From Nigrospora sphaerica (lineage: Eukaryota; Ascomycota; Sordariomycetes; Amphisphaeriales; Apiosporaceae): a stretch of 64,000 nucleotides of DNA. Below are positions 1-10,023 of this stretch, piece by piece. Each line of letters starts with the position of its first letter. Position 1 is the stretch's first letter. The notes beneath the pieces are model-generated. The model had not been told where the DNA came from, made no database searches, and saw nothing but the letters and a program-made list of their open reading frames with translations. The translations under genes were made by a program, and so were the position numbers. The stretch spans positions 6,634,001-6,698,000 of the forward strand of contig JAGVVL010000001.1 in assembly GCA_018287875.1 (NCBI GenBank). Direction: 5' to 3'.

Positions 1-208
1 ACCACCGTCGCCTGGGGTAGGCGGGCAGAAACGCCCTCCCCTCCCCCAGTGGCGCGAACTTAGCCATTGGCCGACCCCATGACACACACATGGATTGCAT
101 GCAATGGACGAGACGAAACCGGGGGAAGGGGAAGAGAAAGTATGGCTAGGTGTTCGTCACCCGTTCGCTGTCGTTGGGGTGCTTAGGACGGTATGCTTTG
201 CCCATACT

Positions 209-227
209 AGAGAGAGAGAGAGAGAGA

Positions 228-263
<36 letters not shown>
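209..263. repeat. Compound (GA)n(GT)n(GA)n microsatellite
   Basis: A run of AG dinucleotides passes directly into GT dinucleotides and back into GA dinucleotides, about 55 bases in total. It lies outside any supported gene. Confidence 0.95.
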
Positions 264-846
264 ACCATCTGCTACTGCTTCGACGGGCCTGTCGGTGGGT
301 CGGCCGTTCTATCTCCAGGCTAGGTAGGTATCCATCCCCGCCCCATGTTGCCCTGGAAGCCCTTGAAGCGTATACCTTCTTTTTGCCCACGCACGTCCAT
401 GGATACTCCCCCCTCCAGTCCACACCCAACTTCTGTCCTTCTTAGTAGGCCGTGGGCGAGAGCAAGCAACAAAAAACCGGACGCACATTACCTGAGGTCT
501 TAGGGCACGGGTGACCAAAGTGACGGGACTGCCGGCATCTATTCATAGATGCCGTGGTGAAGAAGTTTGGGTGCTCCCAGACGCATTTCATCTCGTAACC
601 GCTGTGACAGCAGCATTTTCCTGGTAAACCTTTTTCCCTTCTTCACCAGCTTTAGCTGGCCCCCCCCCCCGACGGCCATGCTCTTCGGTGGCACGCAGCA
701 CCCGTGAAAGCCGAAAGCCGACGACGACGACGACGACCAAGACAAAAAACCCGACCTCTCAGCCACCTCTTCAGCTTTTATCCCTTCCCCTTCTTGCCTT
801 TTTCCGGGCGTGTGCTATGCTGCCGCGGCGAGTCGCCGTCGACCGA

Positions 847-882
847 CTCGCCCTCGCCCTCGCCCTCGCCCTCGCCCTCGCC
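847..882. repeat. Six tandem CTCGCC hexamers
   Basis: Six perfect copies of CTCGCC stand just upstream of the proposed start of the first gene. In the overlapping frames they yield Arg-Pro, Leu-Ala or Ser-Pro dipeptide runs, so those frames are not evidence of coding. Confidence 0.95.
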
Positions 883-932
883 CGCGCGCCCGTGCGTCTC
901 TGCCCGCCGTCGCCGGATGCGGCCGCCTCTTG

Positions 933-2510
933 ATGCGCGGGTTGAACGGCCACCACCAGCGCCGCCACCGCCCGACGACCGCCTTATCGCCCCCGTTCCC
1001 CTCGTTCGCCCGCGGCTCGCCGCCCATCCACGCCCCCGCCGCCCGTTCCCCGCCGAGCCCCGCCGGCGCCTACCGGTCCCCCGACTCGGCCCCGACCGCC
1101 GAGTTGTCGTCGCCGCCCGGCCAGTTCCGGCCTCTCGATCTAGGCCCGCCTGGCTACCAAGCAACCCTGTGCGTTTCCCCAACCCTCCCCTCACCGGTGT
1201 TCGTCCCCCCATGTGCGCTTTGCCTTTTGGTGGCTGCGACGTCCTTTTCCCCCCGCTGACCTACCGTGGCCCGAAAAGTGTGTTGTTTGAGGGCTCGCCG
1301 GACGAGAGGACTGTCTACCTTGGCCCTTGGGAGGTGGTCGGAAGCGACCCACGGCGCGTTGTATGGCGCTGTAGCTACCAACTAGAGCTAGTCGAGCACT
1401 TTCGTAAGCCGCTCTCTGCTTCTTCTTTAGCCGTTGCCAGCCGTGGCTAAAAAGAAAACCCCCGGCGCTTCCCCCAGTCCCCCTTTCCTCGCCCTCAGCC
1501 GCCGACACCATCGCGCATACGCTGCACTCGCGCCACCGCCAGTTTTCGGACCCGTGCCAGCTGGAGCAGTTTGTCGCCTTCCGGGAGCGGCACCGCGTGC
1601 GCTACACGGCGGCCGACGGCGTCGTGACGCTGGACCAGCTGGCCGAGGTCCGGTACGAGTTCACGACGGTCGAGGCGGCCATCCACTTCCAGGGGGACCT
1701 GCGGCGCAAGGACCTGGTCGACTGCTTCGACGTCGACGTCGTCTGGTCCGACGCGCAGGGCCGCACCGACGCCTTCGGCAACGTCCGCGGCCTCGGCACC
1801 GTGCAGCGCCTCAAGCTCTGGAGCGACCGCCAGACCTCGGCCCACTCCCTCACCGTGCTCGCCAACCGCGCCGACGGCCGCTACCGCGAGTACCCCGTCG
1901 ACGCCTTCGAGGGCGCCATCGCCACGCGCGACGACCGCCGCCGCACCTTGCGCCTCAACGCCCGCGCCCGCCGCGGTAGCGCCCCCGACGGCCGCCGGAA
2001 CCCCCTGGCCGCCTTCCGCCGCCACCTCGACCCCGGCTACCCCCCCTTGGCGTGCGGCCAGCCCGACATCCGCTACCTGGCCATCCAGTTCACCCGCTTC
2101 GAAGGTGAGGACGAGACAAAGAGAGAAGGAAAGAAAAGAAAGATGGAGAGGGCACTGCCTCACCCACCCGGGGAGCGGCTACGAGGCTGACCATTTTCCA
2201 TCAATCGTCTAGACTACCGCCGGTTCCTCCATACCTGTAAGACCTGCCCCCGTTGGCGGGGGAGCGGGAGCCCCCATTCGTCGCGGGAAGGACCGGAACG
2301 GCTGACGCGGATAAATGCAATGCAGGGGTGGTTGCGCACAGCTCCGACAGCGAGTTTCGCGGCATCGTCTACCCGCAGTCCGCCTTCGAGCTTCCCTCGC
2401 CCGAGATCTCGCCCGGCGCTCCGTACGAGCTTCCGAGCCAAAGCACCTTGTACCACGACCCCGACCACCCGACCGGGCCCGAACCCGAAGCAGACGGCGG
2501 CGTCCCATGA
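933..2510 (+). CDS. Conserved fungal protein of unknown function, four exons
   Basis: Proposed exons are 933-1212, 1499-2104, 2213-2236 and 2326-2510, which close in frame to 364 residues. Exons 2 to 4 are well supported. Exon 2 carries the most protein-like part (from ADTIAHTLHSRHRQF through VTLDQLAEVRYEFTTVEAAI and DVDVVWSDAQGRTDAFGNVRGLGT). The GTGAGG donor at 2105 joins to a 24-nt exon giving EDYRRFLHT, and that joins after a GTAAGA donor to the last exon (WVVAHSSDSEF). The last exon is rich in Pro and Ser and ends PEADGGVP. The first exon is weak: the ATG at 933 and the GTGCGC donor at 1213 were chosen because they keep the frame and give a Pro-rich leader containing LDLGPPGYQAT, a segment that looks conserved. 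I recall similar fungal hypothetical proteins but no known function, and I see no catalytic motif, signal peptide or membrane segment. Confidence 0.6.
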
Positions 2511-3692
2511 GGTTGTTTCCCCCGGCCCCCTTTTACCCGTATTATGGTCGTGGGTGGGTGCACCCGTCATGTCTTGCTTGTCCGCAGGGGGATCCTTGCT
2601 GTAGTTCGTGGCGATGGCGTGATAAATGGCTTGCTCGGCCACGTGAGCGGAATCCTCGAGGGGCCGGGGCGTTCCCGCGGGGAAACACACCACCCTCCAC
2701 GCACAGGGGAAATGCGTCCACGGCCTCGTCGTACGTCCGTAAAAACCTGGAGGCGTCGGCCAGGGGGATAAGACGGCCGGGGACCAAGGTACTACTCGCA
2801 GCTCGGCCAGTTACAACTTCTGGTTGAACACCTTTCGCGGTTCATATATATACTAAGCTATATGCATAGAAAGTACCTGCCTCCAACTAGGGTAAGGAGG
2901 GGCGCAAAGTGATGGCAGGCGGGGGCGGGGAAGGGGAGGGGGGTTACGGAGTTGGAGAAGGCCATGGTAGCGTAGAAATATTGATCCATGCAGGTCGAGT
3001 AGGGCACTTTTGGGGCATGAGGGGGGGAATCGGTTGGAGGCGAAAAACATGGCGCGGGCGGCCGTGGGCCCTCTTCATCACAGGGTCCCTCCTTGAACTG
3101 GCCATATGGTGCAATAATAGGCCGAGCCAGCAACGGTACGCGCGTGTTCTTGTGCTTGGCTTACGGTGCTGGCAGCGTCGCAAGCGGATGGGTCGGAAAT
3201 GCCAGCTGGGACGCCTGCAGTCCATCCGATTGGGCGCGAGGGGGCCAGGTTTGGCCCCCATATCCATGGCATCCGGGGGGGTGGACGGCCTGGGTACAGG
3301 CCCGGGAAGGGACAGGCATGTAAGGAAAAGCAGGTAGTGGCTCCCGGCGTTACTCGCTGGTCGGCCGAGAGGAAGTACCCCCGACGTGGCGTGTTGCGCA
3401 ACAGCCGAGAGCTTCGCTAGCTGGAAGGCGGCCCTTCGTGACAACCACACGCCGCAGTCTTTGGGGGGCAGGGGGAAGCCGGACGGCGATAGATATAGGC
3501 CACCATGGGTTGCCCTCCCCTTGACTTGGGCCCTGCGAAGCGAGAGGAAAGGAACTCATCAAAAATACAAGAACCAGGTCGTACCTCTCTCTGCTTACCT
3601 TCTGACTCGGGAGCCCCCGTCTTTGAATTTCTTCCCACAGGGAACCTGGGCCACGGGGCGACGGACCCAAGACACAGCGCGCCCCCTTCACC
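2511..3692. other. Intergenic region and acetate kinase promoter
   Basis: Short overlapping frames only, none protein-like. It contains a small TA-rich patch (about 2841-2865) and G-rich stretches. The right part must hold the acetate kinase promoter and leader. Confidence 0.6.
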
Positions 3693-5319
3693 ATGGAGAA
3701 GGTCGTCCTGTCCATCAACGCCGGCTCGAGCTCGGTCAAGATATCCGTCTACGTCACGGACGGGGGCGGACAGGGGCCGCCGCGGCAGGTGGCGGAAGCG
3801 CAGCTCAGCGGGTTGACGGCGCCGCCGGCGCGGCTCCGATACACGCGGCGGGGCCGGACGGTGGCCGACGGGGCCGAGGAGGCGCAGGCGCAGGCGGGAG
3901 CAGGGTTGAGGGAGCCACCGTCGCACGACGACGCCTTCCGGAGGCTGCTGGGGATGCTCGTCGCGGACCCGGAGCTGCCGGAGCTGGCGCGGCCCGACGA
4001 TGTCACCGTCGCGTGCCACCGCGTCGTCCACGGCGGCGACTACACGGCGGCGCGCGTCATCACGCGCGACACGTACCACCACCTCGAGGAGCTGACGGAC
4101 CTGGCGCCGCTGCACAACGTCAAATCACTGCAGATCGTGCGCTCGTGCATGGCGGCGCTGCCGGGCGCCCGTAACGTCGCCTGCTTCGACTCCCAGTTCC
4201 ACGCCTCCATCCCGGCCCACATCTACACCTACCCGATCGACCCCGCTGTCGCCCGCAAGAACCAGCTGCGCAAGTACGGCTTCCACGGCATCAGCTACCA
4301 GTTCATCACCACCGCCGTCGCCGCCTTCCTTGCCAAGGGCCCCCGCGAGCTCAATCTCATCGCCCTCCACCTGGGCAGCGGCGCCAGCGCCTGCGCCATC
4401 AAGCAAGGCCAGAGCTGGGACAATAGCATGGGCCTTACGCCCTTGGCCGGCCTGCCCGGCGCCACACGGAGCGGCAGTGTCGATCCAAGGTATCTTGACC
4501 CCAGCCCCCCCCCCCTCCCCATTCCTCGTCCGGTACACCTGCGCACGAAGGGAGACGCTACGATGAATGGCAAGTTAGTACATAGGGTAGTGGGATGGGC
4601 GTGTGGGAGCGGACAGGGCTAACGAGCAAGGCCGAGTATGAGAGGGAGCGGGCAAAATTGGACGCTGGGAGCATGTGCGTGGGTGGAAGGAGAAAGGGAG
4701 CAAGAGTGGGTGAGCGGTAGTGCGCCGGAGGCCGGACGAAGAAGAAGGTGGCAGCACCAGCACCTACCCCTAAACCACGCACGCAGTCCCCATCTGACGG
4801 CGTCGCAGTCTCGTCTTCCACTACGCCAGTGACGTGGGCAAGCTGTCGCCCGCGTCGACCGAGGCGCTGCACATCTCGCGGGCCGAGGAAATCCTCAACC
4901 AGGAGAGCGGGTGGAAGGCGCTCACGGGCACGACCGATTTTGGCGCCATCGCGGCTTCGGACGCGCCGGCGGACCGGCTGGCCTTCGACTTGTTCGTCGA
5001 TCGCGTCTGCGGCTACGTCGGCAGCTACTACGTGGCGCTGGGCGGCGCCGTCGACGCCCTCGTCTTCGCTGGCGGCATCGGCGAGCGGAGCGCGCGCCTG
5101 CGCCGCTGCGTCACGCGTCAGGTCGCCTGCCTCGGCTTCGCCCTCGACGACGCCCGCAACGACGACAACGACGCCGCTGCCCCCGCTGCTGGCGACCACG
5201 AGCACGCCGTGCGCGACATCGGCGGCGAGTCGGCTCGCCATCGCACCTTGGTCTGTTACACCGACGAGCAGTTCGAGATGGCCCGTGGCTGCGTTGCCGA
5301 CCCGGGCTTGTGGGAATGA
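3693..5319 (+). CDS. ack1: Acetate kinase
   Basis: Acetate kinase (EC 2.7.2.1) interconverts acetate plus ATP with acetyl phosphate plus ADP. In fungi it is usually paired with phosphoketolase (Xfp); no Xfp gene is in this window. Exons 3693-4489 and 4809-5319 give 435 residues, slightly longer than the roughly 400 of bacterial enzymes. The N-terminal phosphate-binding motif INAGSSSVK (residues 8-16) fixes the ATG. Other family motifs follow in order: HRVVHGG with the substrate Arg (110), CFDSQFH (Asp166), YGFHGISY (His198), HLGSGAS (226-232), SMGLTPLAGLPGATRSGSVDP with the catalytic Arg (259), and FAGGIGERS near the C-terminus. The splice join rebuilds SVDPSLVFHYASDVGKLS exactly. The 319-nt intron (4490-4808) is long for this window. 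Residues 40-75 hold an Ala/Gln/Gly-rich insertion. Probably cytosolic, as no targeting signal is seen. Confidence 0.96.
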
Positions 5320-8133
5320 AACGGGCCAAACGAAGATGGGAACGGCAGGGCATACCCCGTGCGGCGTGTGGTACGAGCGTGTAGTTGTGCGTCCCGGGGC
5401 GCCGGGCATGGATATACTCGAGGTATGTAGCAAGTGGAAGCGAGAAAAGCTACACGTGCGTGCGCCTGCTCCTCTCTGTGCGCTTCCCCGCGAACGAACG
5501 TAGCAGTTCCCGTCCCGGCCCCATCGGTTGCCCGTTCACAAAAGTTGGAGTAGATACCCCAGGTCCCAGGTGCCCAGGCTCCTACCGGAGAGCTACCAGC
5601 ATGGTGCATGCTCACCAAACGCCCGCTTTGCCGCTATCTTCAACGCCAACGCGGGGACACGGCAGAGGCTCCGGGAGACGGGGCTTCAGCCGCGGGGGCC
5701 CGGCCAACGAGACGAACCGCCTGCCCTGCTTGACGTGCCTCTTCCCTACCGGAGTTCTTGCCGGGGGGGCGTCGTCGGCAGTTGTATCGGTAGGCCATTC
5801 CCCAAGACCTGGCTGCCTGTGTCCGCTTGCCTCACACCGGCTGAGGTACGGAGGAGGAAAGTCCGTGTATGGAGTGACCCACGTGGTGTCCCAGCCACGC
5901 CAGAAGAAAAGAAAGTGAGCGACGCAGGAGAGAAGCGGGGGGGACGCTGGCGGAATGACTGGGACGGGGACGCCAAGGAGCGAAGCAAACTGGGAAGGGG
6001 AACGCGTTCATGGGGTCTTTGTGAGGCACCTGCTCGGAAGGTCGGCGAGCTCCGGCCCGCCAACTTCATCCGTGAGGTCCGCTGGTCTCGGTCCCGCCAG
6101 TTTCGCCTAGCTTATCAGTGTCAGGGGGGGAGGACGAGCCAAGAAACGGAGACGAAAAAAAAAAAAAACGTTCCAGACCTGGCTGGCGTGAAGCGGCACG
6201 GGGGGTCCAGTGGGACGGTTGAGCCGGGTCTCGCGCGAGGCCGTCACGACGCATGGTGACGTAAATTACGTCAGTAGGGGGGGCTCAAGTAACGGGTTAA
6301 TTTTTTTTAAACCCTTTATCCTTCTGCTTCGCTTGCGCGAAAGGGCGAACGCCGACGTCCCTTTGGAGAAAGAACTCCTGGGGCCCCCGCTGTGGGAATT
6401 TCAATGCAGCCCGGAATATGCGGCTGCTGGCGGTGAAGGACGGCGCGTTGGGCCAGGCCCTTTTTCCCTCTTCGGCCGCGCACCATGGTTACCTTGGGTA
6501 GCCCCCATGCCTGTCAGATATATATGCAGGGGCACGAGAGAAGAAAGCAGAAGAGGGTCTTTGGGGGGGAGAGGGGGAGAAGGGGACAGAAGGGATGGTG
6601 GGTTTCAATCGCTCGGTACCCCGAACGACGATCAGACGACATGGGAACGCCGCTCACTCGTATTTGTGCGTGGGAAGTGGATGCCCCTGCGCTCCTTCTG
6701 TCAGCGAGCAGTACGGCCAACCAACCTGTTCCGGAACAGCTGAACCGCCCCAACTAAACAAACCCAACCATCCAGGGACTGATGTGGCTGTCGTCGCGAC
6801 CGACAAATGGGCATGGATCCGGCGTCGAAAGAACCCTGACATTCAGGCCCGAACTGGCCAGGCCTGGCCTTTTCCCATTCGAGGTAAGACGGGGGAGGAG
6901 AATAGAGTACGTAAGTATGTGGAAATGGGCGGTACCTACCCCTGGTATTGGAGGTCTGTAGGCGAAGACCCGAGCCCGGGCGCCTGGCTCAGGTGCCTGA
7001 CAAAAACGTCTTCGGAATAGTTGAAAACCCCCCCTCCCCGCGACTTACGGCTACAAATGGGATGCTCGGCAGTAATGAATGGTAAAAGAGGCAGAGGGGC
7101 TGAGGAGGAACAGGCTGGTGCTCGAGTAGCCAGCCGGTCGATCGGCAGTTGATCTCAGCATCCAATGCCGAAGGGTCCGTTCGGCATCTCTTCGCAATGG
7201 CGATCTCTCCTTCTCTCGACCAAGTTTTCCAACATGGAAGCCACTGTAGCCAACATGCCAATCTGTCACTTCGCCACGACCACCATCGGCGATCGACTTC
7301 GCGTCCATCCTAAGGGACCACTTTAACTATCCGTGCCCACCTTTTTCCCTCCCTGTGATGAGCCACTCAGCCTTCGTGCGTGTACCTGTTCCCAGAGCGC
7401 GCGCTCAGCACGTGTCCAGCCTTTACGAGACATGGCCAACAGAATGGCCATGAGTGTACTTGCGTGCTCACAGAAGAGGGAGGAAGCGTCTGTATGTAAA
7501 AGGTATTCAACGCATCGCTCTCCTTTGTTCGTATGCCATCCGCCACTTTTGGGCGGACGAGTGGTATCTAGGACTAAAGTGCAAAATATCATATGCAAGA
7601 AATGTTGCGACACCGTGGTATCGACTCCTTCCATCTCCGCTTCCACACTCGTCCCACGGGACGACTCCGTACTGGCGGCGTGCACCTTTCCGATCGTCCC
7701 GGGCGCCGTGGCCAGAAATAACACTGGCCCCTCCCTCCGTCTCCTTCCTCTCCCTTTCTCTTCGGCCTTTTAGTTGGTCAGGGCCGTAGCGAAATGACCC
7801 TCTCCTGAAGCATGTCTCGTGTTGTCCCCGTTGCCGAATAAAAATACCATCATCAGTTCCGCCGACGCCGTGGCTCCCAATCGATCAATGCCGTATGCCC
7901 AAGAATCTTCGCCGCCAAATGTTGAAAGGGAATAAAGGCCAACCGACCAGGTGAGAATAAAAACATTAGAAAACAGTGTATAACGCCAGTGACCGTCCGT
8001 ATGCTTGGCCCCCAGGTATCATGTGCAAGCACAACACCCCTCCGTAAGCGCCGCGAGGTATAAAGTAGGAAAAAGATGCGTGAGACGACGTGTATCCGTG
8101 GGGGGGTCGCGCCGTGGGCTTGAATATGCCCTT
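5320..8133. other. Intergenic stretch without a supported gene
   Basis: Several frames of 100-240 codons exist, but their translations are Arg/Gly/Pro-rich, lack recognisable motifs and have no coherent splice partners. It includes a 14-base A run (6155-6168) and a short T run (6301-6308). The right end is the 3' side of the zinc-finger gene. Confidence 0.55.
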
Positions 8134-8988
8134 TCACGAGCCGCCCTCCTGGCAGGCGATGGCGGCCAGGGCGTCCAGCCCGCTGCTGGTTCTGGTCGCA
8201 CCGGGCCGACTCATCAGAGGCAGGTTCAGTCCGCGCATCTCCCAGGAGCCTGCGCCGGGGGAGGACAGCTGCGCAGCGTCGGTTACCATGCCGTACTGGT
8301 CCACATCCCACATGGGCGTGTCACGAGGCGATCGGGTCCTCGGCGAGGCCGTCGACCGGGACGAAATGGAGTGGCGCTTGGCGGCCGAGCTCACAGCGCT
8401 CTTGGATGTCGACTTACTTACACCCGAAGCCCGCGACTTGTCCTTGTAGTGGGTTTCTAGGTGCTGCTTCATGTTGTCGGCGCGGGTGAATTTCTTGTGG
8501 CAGCCGGGGTAAGTGCACTGCACGGCCTTCTCGGCCGTATGTATTTTGGAGTGGCGAGAGGCGTGGCCCGAGGTGGTGAAGGTCTTCTCGCAGCCATGGC
8601 TGTCCCGATACCGGCAGGGGTAACGCTTCGTCGGCCGGTCCTGAACGGCGGAGCCGGCCGAGTTGTCCTCGTCAACATACGAGTTGGAGCGGCTGCTGTC
8701 CACGTAGGCCGGGCGCTTGGGCATCTGTTCGCCCAAATAGTCGTCGTAAGGCAGGCGCATCGAGTAGTCGTAGATGGCGGGCGTCATGGGCGAGACGGGA
8801 TCGTAGGTGGTGTTAGAGTCGTAAGAGTCGGAGCGAAGCAGCTCGGGCGTGGGCGGTAGCGGCGAGCCGTCCCTTACGGACTGGTAGGAGCTAGGGGCGC
8901 GGAACAGAAGAGGTGCGGGCGCGGGCGCCGCGTAGCTCTCGTCATTGAGCAGCGAGACCTGGCGGCCTGTAGCGTCTCTTGCATGCAT
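8134..8988 (-). CDS. C2H2 zinc-finger transcription factor, two fingers
   Basis: Uninterrupted frame of 284 residues; the ATG at 8988 starts MHARDATGRQVSLLNDESY. The upstream in-frame extension is ruled out because it is translated dinucleotide repeat. Two adjacent C2H2 fingers lie at residues 125-150 (Cys125, Cys133, His146, His150) and 158-180 (Cys158, Cys163, His176, His180). The first has an unusual seven-residue gap between its cysteines (CRYRDSHGC) and reads KTFTTSGHASRHSKIH; the second reads CHKKFTRADNMKQHLETH. The N-terminal 115 residues are Pro/Ser/Tyr-rich and could activate transcription. The tail after 185 is Ser/Thr/Arg-rich and probably phosphorylated. The finger pair resembles fungal developmental or stress regulators, but I cannot assign a named orthologue. 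A nuclear role is inferred. The gene has an unusually long upstream region, described separately. Confidence 0.9.
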   Translation of the reverse strand: MHARDATGRQVSLLNDESYAAPAPAPLLFRAPSSYQSVRDGSPLPPTPELLRSDSYDSNTTYDPVSPMTPAIYDYSMRLPYDDYLGEQMPKRPAYVDSSRSNSYVDEDNSAGSAVQDRPTKRYPCRYRDSHGCEKTFTTSGHASRHSKIHTAEKAVQCTYPGCHKKFTRADNMKQHLETHYKDKSRASGVSKSTSKSAVSSAAKRHSISSRSTASPRTRSPRDTPMWDVDQYGMVTDAAQLSSPGAGSWEMRGLNLPLMSRPGATRTSSGLDALAAIACQEGGS

Positions 8989-9400
8989 TGTGGCGGCGGT
9001 GGTGGTTGGTTTGCGATATACACGATCAAGTTGCCGTCTGGTGGGCGATGCGGACCGCGACGTGCGAGTCGTTTCCGGGTGATGCAGCGACGCAGTCGGT
9101 GACCATGCAAACAGGGGAGTGCAGAGCGACGATGACCGAGCACCGAAATTCCCAACACCGCAAGCTGGCGGATATATAGCGGCGTAGGAGCGGGGCAGGC
9201 CAAATGCGTGGTGAAGGCCCGTGAGTGTGAGGAGGGGGATAAGTGTGGTGTGAGTGGAGAGGGAGTGAGGTAGGTTGTCTCCAAATGCAGATGTGAGGTT
9301 GCTCGCGAGAAGGAGCGGAGAGGATGGCAGTGCGTGTGAGAGCACGAGAGATGTCGGTGTGGGAGAGGATGTGCGTGTGTATATGTTTGAAGTGTGAGAG

Positions 9401-9510
9401 TGCGTGTTGTGTGTTGGGTGTGTGTGTGAGTGTGTGTGCGTGTGTGTGTGTCTGTGTCTGTGTGTCTCTGTGTGTGTGGGAGGGAGAGGTAGGGAGGGTG
9501 TGTGTGTGTA
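9401..9510. repeat. GT-rich microsatellite tract
   Basis: Imperfect GT dinucleotide array interrupted by GC, TC and GA steps. It lies about 410-520 bases upstream of the zinc-finger start codon, so it may sit in its leader or promoter. Confidence 0.9.
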
Positions 9511-9968
9511 GGCCGAGTAGCGTTCGTGAGTAAACACAGAGCTTGAAGGCTACCAGGAGTGTGCGAGCCCAGCGTTTAAAAGAATAGAAACATGGGAAAC
9601 GCATGAATCCCATCGAGTTTTCGCTTACCCGCAAGCCTCTCAGGGCCCCTCTCCACATCCATGCCCATCAGTGGGCTGGGTGGAGCACGCCGCCCCAGGG
9701 ACAGGAGAGCAGCCCGTCGGACAAGGGTCTCGCAAGGCAGGGGTCGAGGGTCTCTGAAGAACATGATGGTAGCTCGACAGGGCGGGGCTTGTACTGCCCA
9801 ATGTACCGTCTAAGTACCCCCCGAACCCCCGGTCTGCTGAGGAGGTCCTGCTCCCGCCCCCCTCTTCTGTTGTTGGAGCCGGCCTCGTAGTAGGGCTGCT
9901 CGTGCTGGCACGCCCGGGAGGGGTGTGTATGGTACCGGGCGGAGAGGCTTGCTTCGAACGAGCGGCGC

Positions 9969-10023
9969 CCGCGCGCACACACAGATACACACACATACAG
10001 ACGCGCGCGCGCGCGAGAGAGAA
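9969..10023. repeat. CA/CG/GA compound microsatellite
   Basis: A CA-rich tract passes into a pure CG run and then GA. The alternating purine-pyrimidine portion is of the kind able to adopt Z-DNA. Confidence 0.85.

Larger units (their letters stand above)
1..932. other. Left-edge non-coding stretch
   Basis: No reading frame here looks like a protein gene; the frames are short and low in complexity. It holds a compound dinucleotide repeat (209-263), a C-run near 661-670 and a CTCGCC hexamer repeat (847-882). The right part is probably the promoter and leader of the gene that follows. Confidence 0.6.

Noticed and set aside
8989..9537. N-terminal extension of the zinc-finger protein by about 180 residues
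   Set aside because: The extension is mostly translated CA repeat (Thr-His runs), and the ATG at 8988 gives a natural start.
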